In this document: positions 43,580 through 52,377 of the stretch, piece after piece
How positions within the stretch are numbered: the stretch's first letter is position 1
Layout of the letters: each line of letters begins with the position of its first letter
Assembly: GCA_024742305.1 (NCBI GenBank)
Contig: JANSYQ010000011.1
Location: 40,237 to 104,236 of the forward strand
Length of the DNA stretch: 64,000 nucleotides
Source: a bacterium
GTDB lineage: Bacteria > Bacteroidota > Bacteroidia > Flavobacteriales_D > Crocinitomicaceae
Direction: 5' to 3'
Program-made: the position numbers and the translations under genes
The notes under the pieces: model-generated
The model's input: the letters and a program-made list of their open reading frames with translations, nothing else
Told to the model about the DNA's origin: nothing
Database searches by the model: none

Positions 43580-44953
43580 ATGGCACTATCTGTTTTACAT
43601 ATCCAACACCTCTACTGGCGCGCCGGATTTGGCATCACAAAAAATGACCTTCAATCCGTTCGAGAGTTAACAGTGGAGGAACACGTTGATTTGCTGTTCA
43701 AAAAAAGCGACTTCAAACCCTTGAAGTATGAGCTCAGTAAATTCCATGTCAATCTCAAAGACCTCTCAAAAGATGAGCGAAAAGCACTTCGGCAAGAGGC
43801 CAATCAGACCATGATAAAGTTGGATTTGCACTGGATGGAGCACATGGTAGCAACTAAAGGCGTATTGCGGGAAAAAATGGCACTGTTCTTTCACGATCAT
43901 TTTGCCGTTCGATTGAAGAATCCCGTGGTATGCCTTGACTTATTGAATACCATACGAAAGCATTCCCTCGGAAATTTTGGAGAGATGTTAATGGAAGTAT
44001 CACATTCGCCAGCCATGATCATTTTTCTAAACAATCAGCAAAACAAAAAAGCGCACCCTAATGAAAATTTTGCACGTGAAGTAATGGAGCTTTTCACTTT
44101 GGGACGCGATAATGGCTACACGGAGGAAGACATCAAAGAAGCCGCACGCGCATTTACAGGTTGGACCATCAACAAACGATTTCAATTTCAGTTTAATCCA
44201 CGCGTTCACGACACCGGAAACAAAACTATTCTCGGACAATCAGGAAACTTTAAAGGAGAGGATGTGATTCGCATCCTGCTCGAACAAAAACAGACGGCAA
44301 AATACCTCTGCGAGAAAATCTTGAAGTTTTTACTGGGTGTACCAGCTCATCAGGAGGATGTGGATCGCTGTGCTGAGTTGTTTTACACGAGTGATTACAA
44401 TTTAGAAGTACTACTAAAATCCATTTTCACCTCTGATAGCTTTTATGATAGTAAGTACATTGGAAAAAAGATTAAGTCGCCGACGGATTTATTGGTTGGA
44501 TTGAATCGACAAGTGCCAATAGAATACAAAGAGCCAAAGGTTATTCTTCAAATTCAACGAAGGTTGAATCAAGTGCTATTTTTTCCTCCCAATGTTGCCG
44601 GATGGAACCGAGATCAAGGATGGATTGACAGCTCTACCCTGCTCTTCCGAATGAAATTACCCTCCTTGCTGCTCAATTTTGGCGTCATCGAGTGGCAACC
44701 TGATGAAACACTATCAGAGGAAATGATTGCTCGACTGAATAATCAACAAGAGAAGCTCCAAAAGCGCACCGAGAAAAAGATTCAAGCCTATCCGAACTGG
44801 GAGAAATGTGCCGAAAACTTTGATAACTCGATCGAAAATTTGGACACTTTTTTACTACAAACGTTGCCGGTTTCGATTGATATTCAACCCGATGACGACC
44901 TAAAAACTCGTATTATTAAGATCATGAGTACTCCTGAATACCAACTTTGCTAA
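43580..44953 (+). CDS. DUF1800 family protein
   Basis: A 457-residue DUF1800 protein. Typical features: N-terminal HLYWRAGFGITKNDL, central FHDHFAVRL, NFAREVMELFTLGRDNGYTEEDIKEAARAFTGW near residue 165-200, and FPPNVAGWNRDQGWIDSSTL near 335. No signal peptide is seen. DUF1800 genes are nearly always beside DUF1501 genes, as here; the pair is of unknown function, with suggested roles in envelope or polysaccharide biology. Confidence 0.92.
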   Translation: MALSVLHIQHLYWRAGFGITKNDLQSVRELTVEEHVDLLFKKSDFKPLKYELSKFHVNLKDLSKDERKALRQEANQTMIKLDLHWMEHMVATKGVLREKMALFFHDHFAVRLKNPVVCLDLLNTIRKHSLGNFGEMLMEVSHSPAMIIFLNNQQNKKAHPNENFAREVMELFTLGRDNGYTEEDIKEAARAFTGWTINKRFQFQFNPRVHDTGNKTILGQSGNFKGEDVIRILLEQKQTAKYLCEKILKFLLGVPAHQEDVDRCAELFYTSDYNLEVLLKSIFTSDSFYDSKYIGKKIKSPTDLLVGLNRQVPIEYKEPKVILQIQRRLNQVLFFPPNVAGWNRDQGWIDSSTLLFRMKLPSLLLNFGVIEWQPDETLSEEMIARLNNQQEKLQKRTEKKIQAYPNWEKCAENFDNSIENLDTFLLQTLPVSIDIQPDDDLKTRIIKIMSTPEYQLC

Positions 44954-44963
44954 AACCAATTCC

Positions 44964-46154
44964 ATGGAAAGAAGAGATTTTTTAAAAAACAGCGTTTTTG
45001 CCTCGGGAGTGGTACTCATTCCATCCTTTTTGAAGGGCATGCAGTTCATCAATCCTGAAAAACTAAGCGGATACCGCAACGTGATCGTTATTCAACTCTC
45101 CGGAGGGAATGATGGACTGAGCACTATCATTCCGTTTCAAGATGATATTTACCTAAAAAATCGCCCAAATATTGGACTGAATGAAAACCTGTTCAGACTT
45201 TCTGATGAATTGTACCTCAACAGTCATTGTCGCGAACTGAAAGAATTATACGATAATGGTGAAATGACCATCATTAACAGCGTCGGTTACCCAAATCCGA
45301 ATCGTTCTCATTTCAGAAGTACAGATATTTGGCACACTGGAAGCTCCTCGGATCAATTTCTGAAAAACGGTTGGTTAGGAACCTATCTTGATGCCAATTG
45401 CGAAAGTTCATTTCAGGGAATTCAATTCGACTCTGAGCTATCGCTCATCCTCAAGGGAAAAAATTTGAACGGAATTTCGGTCACTGACCCAAAACAGCTC
45501 TTCAACACCACGCGTGAACCATTTTTTAAAAATATCGTGGAACATCTTGATGATGAAATGCTTACCGAAGACAATCAAGGTTATTTGTATAAAACCTTGG
45601 TCGACACTTATTCCTCGGCAGAGTACATTTACGATCACTTCAAAACATACGAGACACAATCTGAGTTCCCGAACAATCAATTTGGAAACAGTTTAAAAGG
45701 CATTGCTCAATTGATTTCCTCAGGACTGAAAACACGTGTGTATTATACCACCCTAGGCGGGTTTGACACACATGTGAATCAACTCAACGCTCATAACGCC
45801 TTGATGAAAACTTATTCTGAAGGCATGGGCGCTTTAGTGAAAGAATTGAAAAAGTCAGATCGCTTCAAGGATACGTTAATTCTCACCTTTTCGGAATTTG
45901 GTCGGCGCGTAAAAGAAAACGGGAGCAAAGGAACTGACCATGGAGCAGCGAACAACTTGTTTATTGTTGGTGGTGGATTGAAACAACCTGGGCTTTACAA
46001 CGGCAAACCCGACTTAGAAAACTTGGATGATAATGGAGATATTCGCTATGAAATTGATTTTCGTAATGTGTACGCTACGGTGCTTGAAAACTGGCTTCAA
46101 GCAGACTCTAGAATGATATTGGGTAAAGAATTTGAAAAATTATCCTTTGTCTGA
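44964..46154 (+). CDS. DUF1501 family protein with twin-arginine signal
   Basis: A 396-residue DUF1501 protein. The N-terminus MERRDFLKNSVFASGVVLIP has a twin-arginine (RRDFLK) motif, so export as a folded protein by Tat is likely. VIQLSGGNDGLSTIIPF near 36 and TFSEFGRRVKENGSKGTDHGAAN near 310 are family hallmarks, related to the alkaline phosphatase/sulfatase fold. Partner of the upstream DUF1800 gene, ten bases away. Confidence 0.92.
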   Translation: MERRDFLKNSVFASGVVLIPSFLKGMQFINPEKLSGYRNVIVIQLSGGNDGLSTIIPFQDDIYLKNRPNIGLNENLFRLSDELYLNSHCRELKELYDNGEMTIINSVGYPNPNRSHFRSTDIWHTGSSSDQFLKNGWLGTYLDANCESSFQGIQFDSELSLILKGKNLNGISVTDPKQLFNTTREPFFKNIVEHLDDEMLTEDNQGYLYKTLVDTYSSAEYIYDHFKTYETQSEFPNNQFGNSLKGIAQLISSGLKTRVYYTTLGGFDTHVNQLNAHNALMKTYSEGMGALVKELKKSDRFKDTLILTFSEFGRRVKENGSKGTDHGAANNLFIVGGGLKQPGLYNGKPDLENLDDNGDIRYEIDFRNVYATVLENWLQADSRMILGKEFEKLSFV

Positions 46155-46212
46155 TTAAACCTTTTTAGAGTCGACTTGTCCAACCCTCAGAAAACAAACA
46201 AAACATATAACC

Positions 46213-46599
46213 ATGAAAGCACGTATTTTATTTTTCGCACTATTCTCATTTTTAGTAATATCCTTTGTAATGCCGCCGAAATGGGAGAAACTCGGAAGTC
46301 GTAAAGTCAACTTTGGAATTGAAAAAGATACGATTGCTGTAGGAGCTCACGAGGGAGCCTTTACCAAACTAAAAATTCAAGTAACGGGTGGTGCGTTGAA
46401 TATGAAAAAGATGGTCGTTCACTTCAAAAACGGAGAAAAGCAAGATCTTAACTTAAAACACAACTTTGCGAAAGGGTCGGGATCACGCGTAATTGACCTT
46501 CCTGGTAACAAGCGACTCATTCAAAAAATCACTTTTGTTTACGACACCAAGAACAGATCCAATCGTCGTGCTACGGTACACGTTTTCGGAAGACATTAA
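46213..46599 (+). CDS. DUF2541-like secreted protein
   Basis: A 128-residue protein with signal peptide. The mature sequence WEKLGSRKVNFGIEKDTIAVG then HEGAFTKLKIQVTGGALNM and VIDLPGNKRLIQKITFVYDTK fits DUF2541-type beta-sandwich proteins. Function unknown. Possibly in the DUF1800/1501 operon (58-base gap). Followed by a strong terminator. Confidence 0.75.
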   Translation: MKARILFFALFSFLVISFVMPPKWEKLGSRKVNFGIEKDTIAVGAHEGAFTKLKIQVTGGALNMKKMVVHFKNGEKQDLNLKHNFAKGSGSRVIDLPGNKRLIQKITFVYDTKNRSNRRATVHVFGRH

Positions 46600-46626
46600 A
46601 ATTTTAGATAGCCAAGTAACATAAGT

Positions 46627-46659
46627 AAGGCGCTCTTTTCATTGGGAAGGGCGCTTTTT
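46627..46659 (+). terminator. Rho-independent terminator
   Basis: AAGGCGCTCTTTTC pairs with GGGAAGGGCGCTT around a three-base loop (one bulged G), followed by a T-run. Ends the DUF1800-DUF1501-DUF2541 unit. Confidence 0.75.
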
Positions 46660-46865
46660 AATTTGTAGGCTGAAGCCGGATTTATCAATCATCATATCGA
46701 ATGTAGACTTCCCTCGTTTTAGGGTTAACATGAAATAATTACCGGTCATCAAAAAAGAGATTAAATCTCTAATGATTGATTTTCAGATATTTAACCTAAT
46801 AAAAATCGAATATTTAATTTTTTTTTCATTGACAGTTAAACCTTTTTCCTGTTTCTTTGTCAAAT

Positions 46866-46949
46866 AAGTGACAAACGATTCTGAGAAGCAATCATAAGTC
46901 ATTTAAGTTTCCAAACGGAGGGGAGTGCGTTGAACCACTCCCCTTTTTT
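46866..46949 (+). ncRNA. Candidate small RNA
   Basis: Upstream: ATTG near 46828-46831 and, after 20 bases, TTTCTTTG at 46852-46859, one mismatch from the TAnnTTTG box. Downstream: a clean terminator, GGGGAGTG (46920-46927) with CACTCCCC (46936-46943) and a T-run. No open frame between. Size (about 84 bases) would fit a small regulatory RNA; identity not known. Confidence 0.35.
46920..46949 (+). terminator. Rho-independent terminator without an upstream protein gene
   Basis: 8-bp GC-rich stem with eight-base loop followed by six T. It lies 300 bases beyond the DUF2541 stop and after another terminator. Confidence 0.8.
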
Positions 46950-47090
46950 ATTTTAGGCGGACGGGTTAGAGAAGTTCCTCTCCTCCCTCAAGGGAGGAGG
47001 ATAAAACCCTTCCATTATATTCCCCCAACATCAACTTCACATTCTCCGAGAATTTGGCTAGCTTCGTGGAAAGACAACTATCAACCTTTT

Positions 47091-47864
47091 ATGAAGACAA
47101 AAGACGAAATTGTAGCCGACTGGCTTCCCCGATACACAGGCGAAAAACTTGAAAATTTTGGATCGTACATCTTGCTGTGCAACTTCAAGAATTACGTGAA
47201 AAGATTTGCAGAAATGCACAACGTGGAAGTTGTTGGTATGGACAAACCTATGCAGTGCGCCACAGCAGAAGGAATCACCATTATCAACTTTGGAATGGGA
47301 AGTGCCTCAGCAGCAACTTGCATGGATCTTTTGTCCGCAATCGGGCCAAAAGCTGTATTGTTTTTGGGGAAATGCGGAGGGTTGAAGAAGAAAAACGAGG
47401 TAGGTGATCTTATCCTACCAATCGCCGCTATACGCGGAGAAGGAACCAGTAACGATTACTTTCCTGCTGAAGTTCCGGCGCTTCCAGCATTCGCGCTGCA
47501 AAAAGCGATTTCTACAACCATTCGTGATTATGGTCGTGACTACTGGACAGGAACTTGCTACACGACAAACCGACGGGTTTGGGAGCACGATGACGATTTC
47601 AAGGAGTATTTACAAACCATTCGCGCTATGGCCATTGACATGGAAACAGCGACAATATTCTCCGTTGGTTTTTTCAATGAAATTCCGACAGGAGCACTAC
47701 TTCTCGTGTCAGATCAACCGATGGTTTCTGAAGGTGTGAAAACGAGTGAGAGTGATGCAAAAGTAACCTCTGATTATGTCAACCACCATTTGAACATTGG
47801 TATTGAATCACTTAAACAGCTAATCAATAACGGAAATACGGTGAAGCACCTTCGCTTCGGATAA
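47091..47864 (+). CDS. amn: AMP nucleosidase
   Basis: A 257-residue nucleoside phosphorylase-fold enzyme. It hydrolyses AMP to adenine and ribose-5-phosphate. The short form lacks the N-terminal domain of E. coli Amn and is common in Bacteroidota. Motifs: INFGMGSASAATCMDLLSAI near 62, FLGKCGGLKKKNEVGDLILP near 91, and the substrate-site MAIDMETATIFSVGF near 182. Single gene, 30-35 bases from the next. Confidence 0.9.
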   Translation: MKTKDEIVADWLPRYTGEKLENFGSYILLCNFKNYVKRFAEMHNVEVVGMDKPMQCATAEGITIINFGMGSASAATCMDLLSAIGPKAVLFLGKCGGLKKKNEVGDLILPIAAIRGEGTSNDYFPAEVPALPAFALQKAISTTIRDYGRDYWTGTCYTTNRRVWEHDDDFKEYLQTIRAMAIDMETATIFSVGFFNEIPTGALLLVSDQPMVSEGVKTSESDAKVTSDYVNHHLNIGIESLKQLINNGNTVKHLRFG

Positions 47865-47899
47865 AACTTGATACTATCAAAAAGTCGCAATTATTGTTG

Positions 47900-48439
47900 A
47901 TGGGAGGCGTAACGCTGTTGTTGTTTCCCATCCCGACATTTCTAACGCTTTACTTTGTTGAGGGTATTGAACCTTTGGAAATTTTGGAGTTGGATAATCT
48001 TTTGGTTGACCCATTGGCACTTGGTATCGTCGTTGGTATGCTCTACGCTGTCATCGCCTTGGCCTTTATGCAATCCTCTGTATTTGATCCGCTTCCGAAC
48101 CGCGTCGAGACCATGGTGAAACGCATGAATCTCAGCATTTGGGACTGTTTCTTTTTGGCGATTTGTGCTGGCGTAGGTGAAGAGTTACTATTTCGATCTG
48201 GTGTTCAGTATTACCTAGGACCGTGGATCACGTCGGTGCTTTTTGTTGCCATTCACGGCTACTTAAATCCCTTCAATTGGCGCATGTCACTGTACGGAAT
48301 TATCGTTCTTCCCTTCATTTTAATTATCAGTTTTGCCTTGGAAGAATTTGGCTTGTGGTTTTGTATTGGTGCCCACTTCTCTTATGATCTCGTACTATTT
48401 TTGATGATGCGCGCCGTCGCTATCGAAGAACAATCGTGA
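47900..48439 (+). CDS. CPBP-family intramembrane protease
   Basis: A 179-residue protein with about five TM segments. The CPBP/Abi motif is GVGEELLFRSGVQYYLGPWI (catalytic EE followed by xxxR), with a later His in FVAIHGYLNP and HFSYD. Eukaryotic homologues process prenylated proteins; bacterial members are poorly understood. The frame stays open upstream without ATG to 47861 (codons for IKLDTIKKSQLLL), so the true start may be TTG 47894 or non-canonical. Its last 20 bases overlap the convergent LRR gene. Confidence 0.75.
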   Translation: MGGVTLLLFPIPTFLTLYFVEGIEPLEILELDNLLVDPLALGIVVGMLYAVIALAFMQSSVFDPLPNRVETMVKRMNLSIWDCFFLAICAGVGEELLFRSGVQYYLGPWITSVLFVAIHGYLNPFNWRMSLYGIIVLPFILIISFALEEFGLWFCIGAHFSYDLVLFLMMRAVAIEEQS

Positions 48440-49148
48440 GGATGGTCGTTTGAAGTACCAACAAGCATTGAGGAACCAAAACGCCTCGATCAATCTCTAA
48501 ATATTCTAATTTTCGGCACTTACAGGTTGATTCAGGAATGTCTAGCAAAGGACCGGCGTTTGCCAAATGTAACTCCCGCAAATACTTGAGATCCTGCATA
48601 TTCTGAGGTAAACTTTGAATCACATTTCTGTTCAAATGCAAAAACTTCAGACTTTCACAATCTGTAAGCGTTTCAGGAAGAGATTCGAGCCAATTGTAGT
48701 TCAACTCTAAAAGTTCCAAATTCTTCAGGTTACCAATCGTTTCCGGCAATCGTTTCAACTCATTTTGATTGAGCGAAAGCTGCTGTAAAGCGGTCATATC
48801 ACCGATTTCATCCGGTAATGAATCAATTTCGTTGTATTGCGCAGAGAGAATCCGTAGTTTCTTCAGTTTTCCGATAGATGCTGGTAAGGTTTTAATATCG
48901 TTTCGACCAAGAAAAAGCTTTTCGAGATTTTTGAGATTTCCAATTTCCTTTGGGATGGAATCAAGATTGTTTCCGTAAAGACGCAAAACAGTGATGGTTG
49001 TATCCTGCAAAACTTCCTCCGGGATTTCAGTAAGTCCCTTTCGTTGAAGATTTACTACCCTGCCCCGTTTCATGTATGGAATATCTTTGATTCGGGCACA
49101 AGACCCCAAAACAGATAAAAACCCGAGAATCAACAACACTTTCGCCAT
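48420..49148 (-). CDS. Leucine-rich repeat lipoprotein
   Basis: A 242-residue lipoprotein: lipobox LGSC (Cys at residue 17), then about seven LRRs of 23 residues (LxxLxxNxLxSLPxxIGNLKNL), from residue 50 to 210, closing with a Cys-containing cap (STCKCRKLEY). It should be anchored in a membrane and act in binding. Near-match promoter box (TATATTTA) lies five bases before ATG 49148. Confidence 0.87.
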   Translation of the reverse strand: MAKVLLILGFLSVLGSCARIKDIPYMKRGRVVNLQRKGLTEIPEEVLQDTTITVLRLYGNNLDSIPKEIGNLKNLEKLFLGRNDIKTLPASIGKLKKLRILSAQYNEIDSLPDEIGDMTALQQLSLNQNELKRLPETIGNLKNLELLELNYNWLESLPETLTDCESLKFLHLNRNVIQSLPQNMQDLKYLRELHLANAGPLLDIPESTCKCRKLEYLEIDRGVLVPQCLLVLQTTILTIVLR

Positions 49149-49278
49149 CCTGTTAAATATAGCGGAATTAGTGCTAATTTCATATCTTTAAGCAACTATT
49201 ACAGAATTTTTTCATCTATAGAATAAACGTTCTTACGTACGAGTTGTCTTACAAGAAACGTGATAACAAATTAGAACT

Positions 49279-49944
49279 ATGAAAATTGTCAAATACGCAT
49301 TAGCAGCATGCATCATTTCCACAGGATTTGTATCGACTGCGCAAGAAGGTTCCCAAAAGGCACATTGCAAGAATCGAAAAGCACATGTGATGGACGCTTT
49401 GGAGCTGTCCGATAATCAACGTACTGAAATCGAAGCACTTCGCGAGGAGATGAAAGAAAAACGCGCTACGTTGAAAGCAGACGCTTCTTTGGATGAAGCG
49501 GCAAAAAAGGAAGAAATGAAGTCCGTGCGCGAAGAAAAGAAAGCAGCCATGCAGGAAATTCTGACAGAGGAGCAAATGGACAAGCTTCAGGCAATGAAAG
49601 CCGAGCACAAAGCGAAAAGAAAGGACATGACTCCTGGCGAAATCGCATTGAAACAAACGGAAAAGATGAAGGAAGTGATCGACGATCTAACTCCGGAACA
49701 AGAAGAGCAACTTCACGCCCTTAATTTGAAAGTAGTCATGAAAATTGACGCAATCAAAAAGGACGAAACGATGTCCGAAGAGAAAAAGAAGGAGTTCATC
49801 AAAGGAAACATGGAGGACAAGCGCCGCATGTTGGAAAGCATTTTGACAGAAGCTCAAATGCAACAGTGGGATGCTCATGTTTCTAGTAAAAAGAAGATGA
49901 GATTCGGTAACGAAAAACCAGCGCTAGAGCCAGCTTCGGAATAA
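49279..49944 (+). CDS. LTXXQ-motif periplasmic protein (Spy/CpxP-like)
   Basis: A 221-residue, very helical, charged protein with signal peptide (cleavage after VSTAQ). LTXXQ-type repeats: LSDNQRTEIEAL, LTEEQMDKLQAM, LTPEQEEQLHAL, LTEAQMQQWDAH. Spy and CpxP use this fold as periplasmic chaperones. Coiled-coil dominated; possible envelope stress role inferred. Followed by a 13-bp stem terminator. Confidence 0.8.
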   Translation: MKIVKYALAACIISTGFVSTAQEGSQKAHCKNRKAHVMDALELSDNQRTEIEALREEMKEKRATLKADASLDEAAKKEEMKSVREEKKAAMQEILTEEQMDKLQAMKAEHKAKRKDMTPGEIALKQTEKMKEVIDDLTPEQEEQLHALNLKVVMKIDAIKKDETMSEEKKKEFIKGNMEDKRRMLESILTEAQMQQWDAHVSSKKKMRFGNEKPALEPASE

Positions 49945-49998
49945 TAATAGAGAACAAGAAAGAATGAATAAAGTTTGACTTATTCATTTAATAGAATT

Positions 49999-50050
49999 AA
50001 AAGCCAGCAAGATCATTCGACTCCGCTCGATGCCCTTGCTGGCTTTTTTT
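49999..50050. terminator. Terminator with embedded short repeat
   Basis: AAAAGCCAGCAAG (49999-50011) pairs with CTTGCTGGCTTTT (50035-50047), a 13-bp stem, then T residues. The loop carries the CGACTCCGCTCGATG repeat also found at 7597-7622. Serves convergent genes ending at 49944 and 50049. Confidence 0.85.
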
Positions 50051-50585
50051 ATGCGTTTAATCTTTTCGCAAAAACCTTTTTGAACTTCTCTACCTTAGGT
50101 CGTACCACAAACTGACAATACTGATTCTCCGGGTTTGACTCGAAGTAGTTGTGATGATAATCTTCCGCTGGGAAGAATTTTTCCAAAGGAATAATTTCCG
50201 TTACAATAGGATTGTCCCACACTTTTTCGTTGGTCAATTTTCGTTTGTACAACTCCGCTTTCGATTGCTGCTCCTCGTTTTGATAAAAAACAACAGAGCG
50301 GTACTGCGGACCGATGTCATTTCCTTGTCTGTTGAGTTGAGTGGGATCATGCACAAACCAAAACATCTCCAAAATTTCATCAAACGATAGCTTGTCCGCA
50401 TCAAAAGTTATGTGCGCAACCTCTGCATGCCCTGTTTTTCCCGTGCAAACATCTTTATAATTGGCTGTATCGGGAGTTCCTCCAGCATAGCCGGGTACGA
50501 CAGAAACGACGCCCTCTAAATCCTTAAAACACGCTTCAATGCACCAAAAACATCCGGCACCCAACGTTGCTTCCATTTTATTCAT
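50049..50585 (-). CDS. msrA: Peptide methionine-(S)-sulfoxide reductase
   Basis: A 178-residue MsrA. The active site GCFWC has the nucleophilic Cys at residue 12. GYAGGTPDTANYKDVCTGKTGHAEV and HDPTQLNRQGNDIGPQYRS are as in the family. Cytoplasmic (no signal peptide). It lies 12 bases downstream of msrB on the same strand, so the two form an operon. Confidence 0.95.
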   Translation of the reverse strand: MNKMEATLGAGCFWCIEACFKDLEGVVSVVPGYAGGTPDTANYKDVCTGKTGHAEVAHITFDADKLSFDEILEMFWFVHDPTQLNRQGNDIGPQYRSVVFYQNEEQQSKAELYKRKLTNEKVWDNPIVTEIIPLEKFFPAEDYHHNYFESNPENQYCQFVVRPKVEKFKKVFAKRLNA

Positions 50586-50597
50586 AGATCGAAAATG

Positions 50598-51101
50598 CTA
50601 ATTATTCTTGAATGATAGTGACGCCGAATTGATACAATAACGCAATCCCGTCGGTTTCGGTCCATCGTTGAATACGTGTCCTAAGTGGGCATCGCACCTT
50701 TTACAGAATACTTCCACGCGCGTCATCCCGTGCGAATCGTCTGTTCTCTTTCCTACCATATCGGTGGCTACATCGTAGAAACTCGGCCATCCCGTCCCAG
50801 ACTCAAACTTTGTGTCGCTTGAAAACAACAATGTATCACAACAAATGCAGTGATAATCTCCTTCTTCATGATTGTCCCAATACTCGCCTGTAAAAGCTCG
50901 CTCTGTTCCCGACTGTCTTGTGACTTCAAACTGAAGAGGTGTTAATTGTTTCTTCCACTCGGCTTCCGTCTTCACGACTTTCAATGAGTCCTCAATTTGA
51001 TTCGCTGCTTCCGACGTATCAATTCCTTCTGTTCCCATGCTCGAGCTACAGGCAAAAGCCATCAATCCAAACGCTCCAATAATAAATGCTACTATTCTCA
51101 T
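50598..51101 (-). CDS. msrB: Peptide methionine-(R)-sulfoxide reductase, lipoprotein form
   Basis: A 167-residue MsrB that begins with a lipoprotein signal ([18 protein letters not shown]; Cys at residue 18), unlike the usual cytoplasmic form. Zinc-binding CICC and CKRC pairs, [10 protein letters not shown], and [11 protein letters not shown] with the catalytic Cys, are intact. Repair of oxidised methionine in periplasmic or lipid-anchored proteins is likely. Confidence 0.93.
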   Translation of the reverse strand: MRIVAFIIGAFGLMAFACSSSMGTEGIDTSEAANQIEDSLKVVKTEAEWKKQLTPLQFEVTRQSGTERAFTGEYWDNHEEGDYHCICCDTLLFSSDTKFESGTGWPSFYDVATDMVGKRTDDSHGMTRVEVFCKRCDAHLGHVFNDGPKPTGLRYCINSASLSFKNN

Positions 51102-51162
51102 AATTTTCGTTTTCTAGTGAACATTCTGCAATGCTTCACATCGTATTAGACGAAAAAGAGCG

Positions 51163-51170
51163 TACTTTTG
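51163..51170 (+). promoter_or_regulatory. -7 promoter box of the MFS gene, leaderless geometry
   Basis: TACTTTTG, exact TAnnTTTG match, four bases before GTG 51175. Confidence 0.55.
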
Positions 51171-51174
51171 TACA

Positions 51175-52377
51175 GTGATTTTCCAAAAATATCCTAAAAA
51201 CTTCTGGGTCATCTCCATCGCCTTGTTTTTCTTCATTGTAAGTTTCAACATGGTCATCCCGGAATTGAACGACTATCTTAGTGGTTTGCACAAGCGCGGT
51301 GAGGATTTTAAAGGACTAATCATATTTCTTTTCTCCCTGTCGGCAGCCATTTCAAGACCTTTTTCAGGAAAGTTGTCTGACAATATTGGTCGAAAAAAGG
51401 TGATGCTTTTGGGTGCCATTGTTGGTGTCATTGTTTGCCTTTCCTATCCAATTAGCGAACTTATTTCTGATAGTGGAGCAACTCTTTTTGGAATATGTGT
51501 TTTCCTAGCCTTTCGATTCCTGCATGGTTTGAGTGCCGGATTCTTACCTACGGGTGCAACTGCACTTGTGACGGATATCCTCCACCCTTCGCAGCGATCT
51601 GTTGGTATGGGAATTTGGGGAACGTTTATTTCCGCCGGTTTTGGTGCCGGACAAATTTTGGCTGATCCATTAACAGATGCTTTTGGCATCAACACCTTGT
51701 TCTTTGTTTCCGCATTTTTTGCGCTCATCGCTTTTGGTTGTTTGCTGTATATCGAAGAAACACTGCCCAATCCGCTTCGCTACCAGCCGGCGTTTATTAA
51801 AGTAAAATGGAACGATGTCTTCGAACCGCCTGTGATGCCTGCTGCAACGGTGATGTTTCTTACCACGATTTCTACGGGAATCGTTTTTGTTATTGCCCAA
51901 GAGATTTCAAAATCGCTGGATGTCAATAAAGGACTTTTCTTTGGGTTCTATGTTTTCTCGACAATTGCCGTTCGCTTGTTTGCCAGTAAACTGTCAGATG
52001 TAATCGGTCGGCGCAAGGCACTTCTCATTGGCGTCTTTTTCATGGGACTGAGCATGGTGCTTATTTCACTTTCTGCGGGCAATTTCACGTTGTTTGTGAT
52101 CTCGGCTATCGTTTTCGGTCTCTCCACTGGAGTAAACAGTCCGACAATTATGGCATGGACAGCCGATCTTTCTGCGGATAGCCGTCGCGGCATTGGTGCT
52201 GGCACCTTGTTTATTGCCTTAGAGATAGGAATTATGGTGGGATCCTTCAGTACTATGTTTACGTATGACAATAGCATGAGTTCAATTCCGCGAACAGTAC
52301 TTTTTGGGGCTTTCTTTTGTTTGGTTGCCATCGCTTACTTGCTTTGGCACCTGCGCTATCGAGATTCAGTAACCTAA
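51175..52377 (+). CDS. MFS transporter
   Basis: A 400-residue major facilitator transporter with about twelve TM segments. The loop 2-3 motif FSGKLSDNIGRKKVMLLGAI (residues about 60-80) and its repeat RLFASKLSDVIGRRKALLIG in the C-terminal half are typical, probably for drug or metabolite efflux. GTG start at 51175, supported by the promoter box. Convergent 12-base overlap with the gene at 52366. Substrate unknown. Confidence 0.88.
   Translation: MIFQKYPKNFWVISIALFFFIVSFNMVIPELNDYLSGLHKRGEDFKGLIIFLFSLSAAISRPFSGKLSDNIGRKKVMLLGAIVGVIVCLSYPISELISDSGATLFGICVFLAFRFLHGLSAGFLPTGATALVTDILHPSQRSVGMGIWGTFISAGFGAGQILADPLTDAFGINTLFFVSAFFALIAFGCLLYIEETLPNPLRYQPAFIKVKWNDVFEPPVMPAATVMFLTTISTGIVFVIAQEISKSLDVNKGLFFGFYVFSTIAVRLFASKLSDVIGRRKALLIGVFFMGLSMVLISLSAGNFTLFVISAIVFGLSTGVNSPTIMAWTADLSADSRRGIGAGTLFIALEIGIMVGSFSTMFTYDNSMSSIPRTVLFGAFFCLVAIAYLLWHLRYRDSVT

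Larger units (their letters stand above)
46600..47090. other. 491-base gene-free stretch
   Basis: Holds the terminator at 46627-46659, a palindrome AGAGATT-A-AATCTCT at 46761-46775, a possible promoter and terminator pair bounding a candidate small RNA (46866-46949), and a GC-rich hairpin CTCCTCCC/GGGAGGAG at 46980-46999 with a TCAA loop. No convincing protein-coding frame was seen. Confidence 0.6.

Noticed and set aside
46761..46775. AT-rich palindrome AGAGATT-A-AATCTCT
   Set aside because: Short and AT-rich; easily chance in this composition, listed only as content of the gap.
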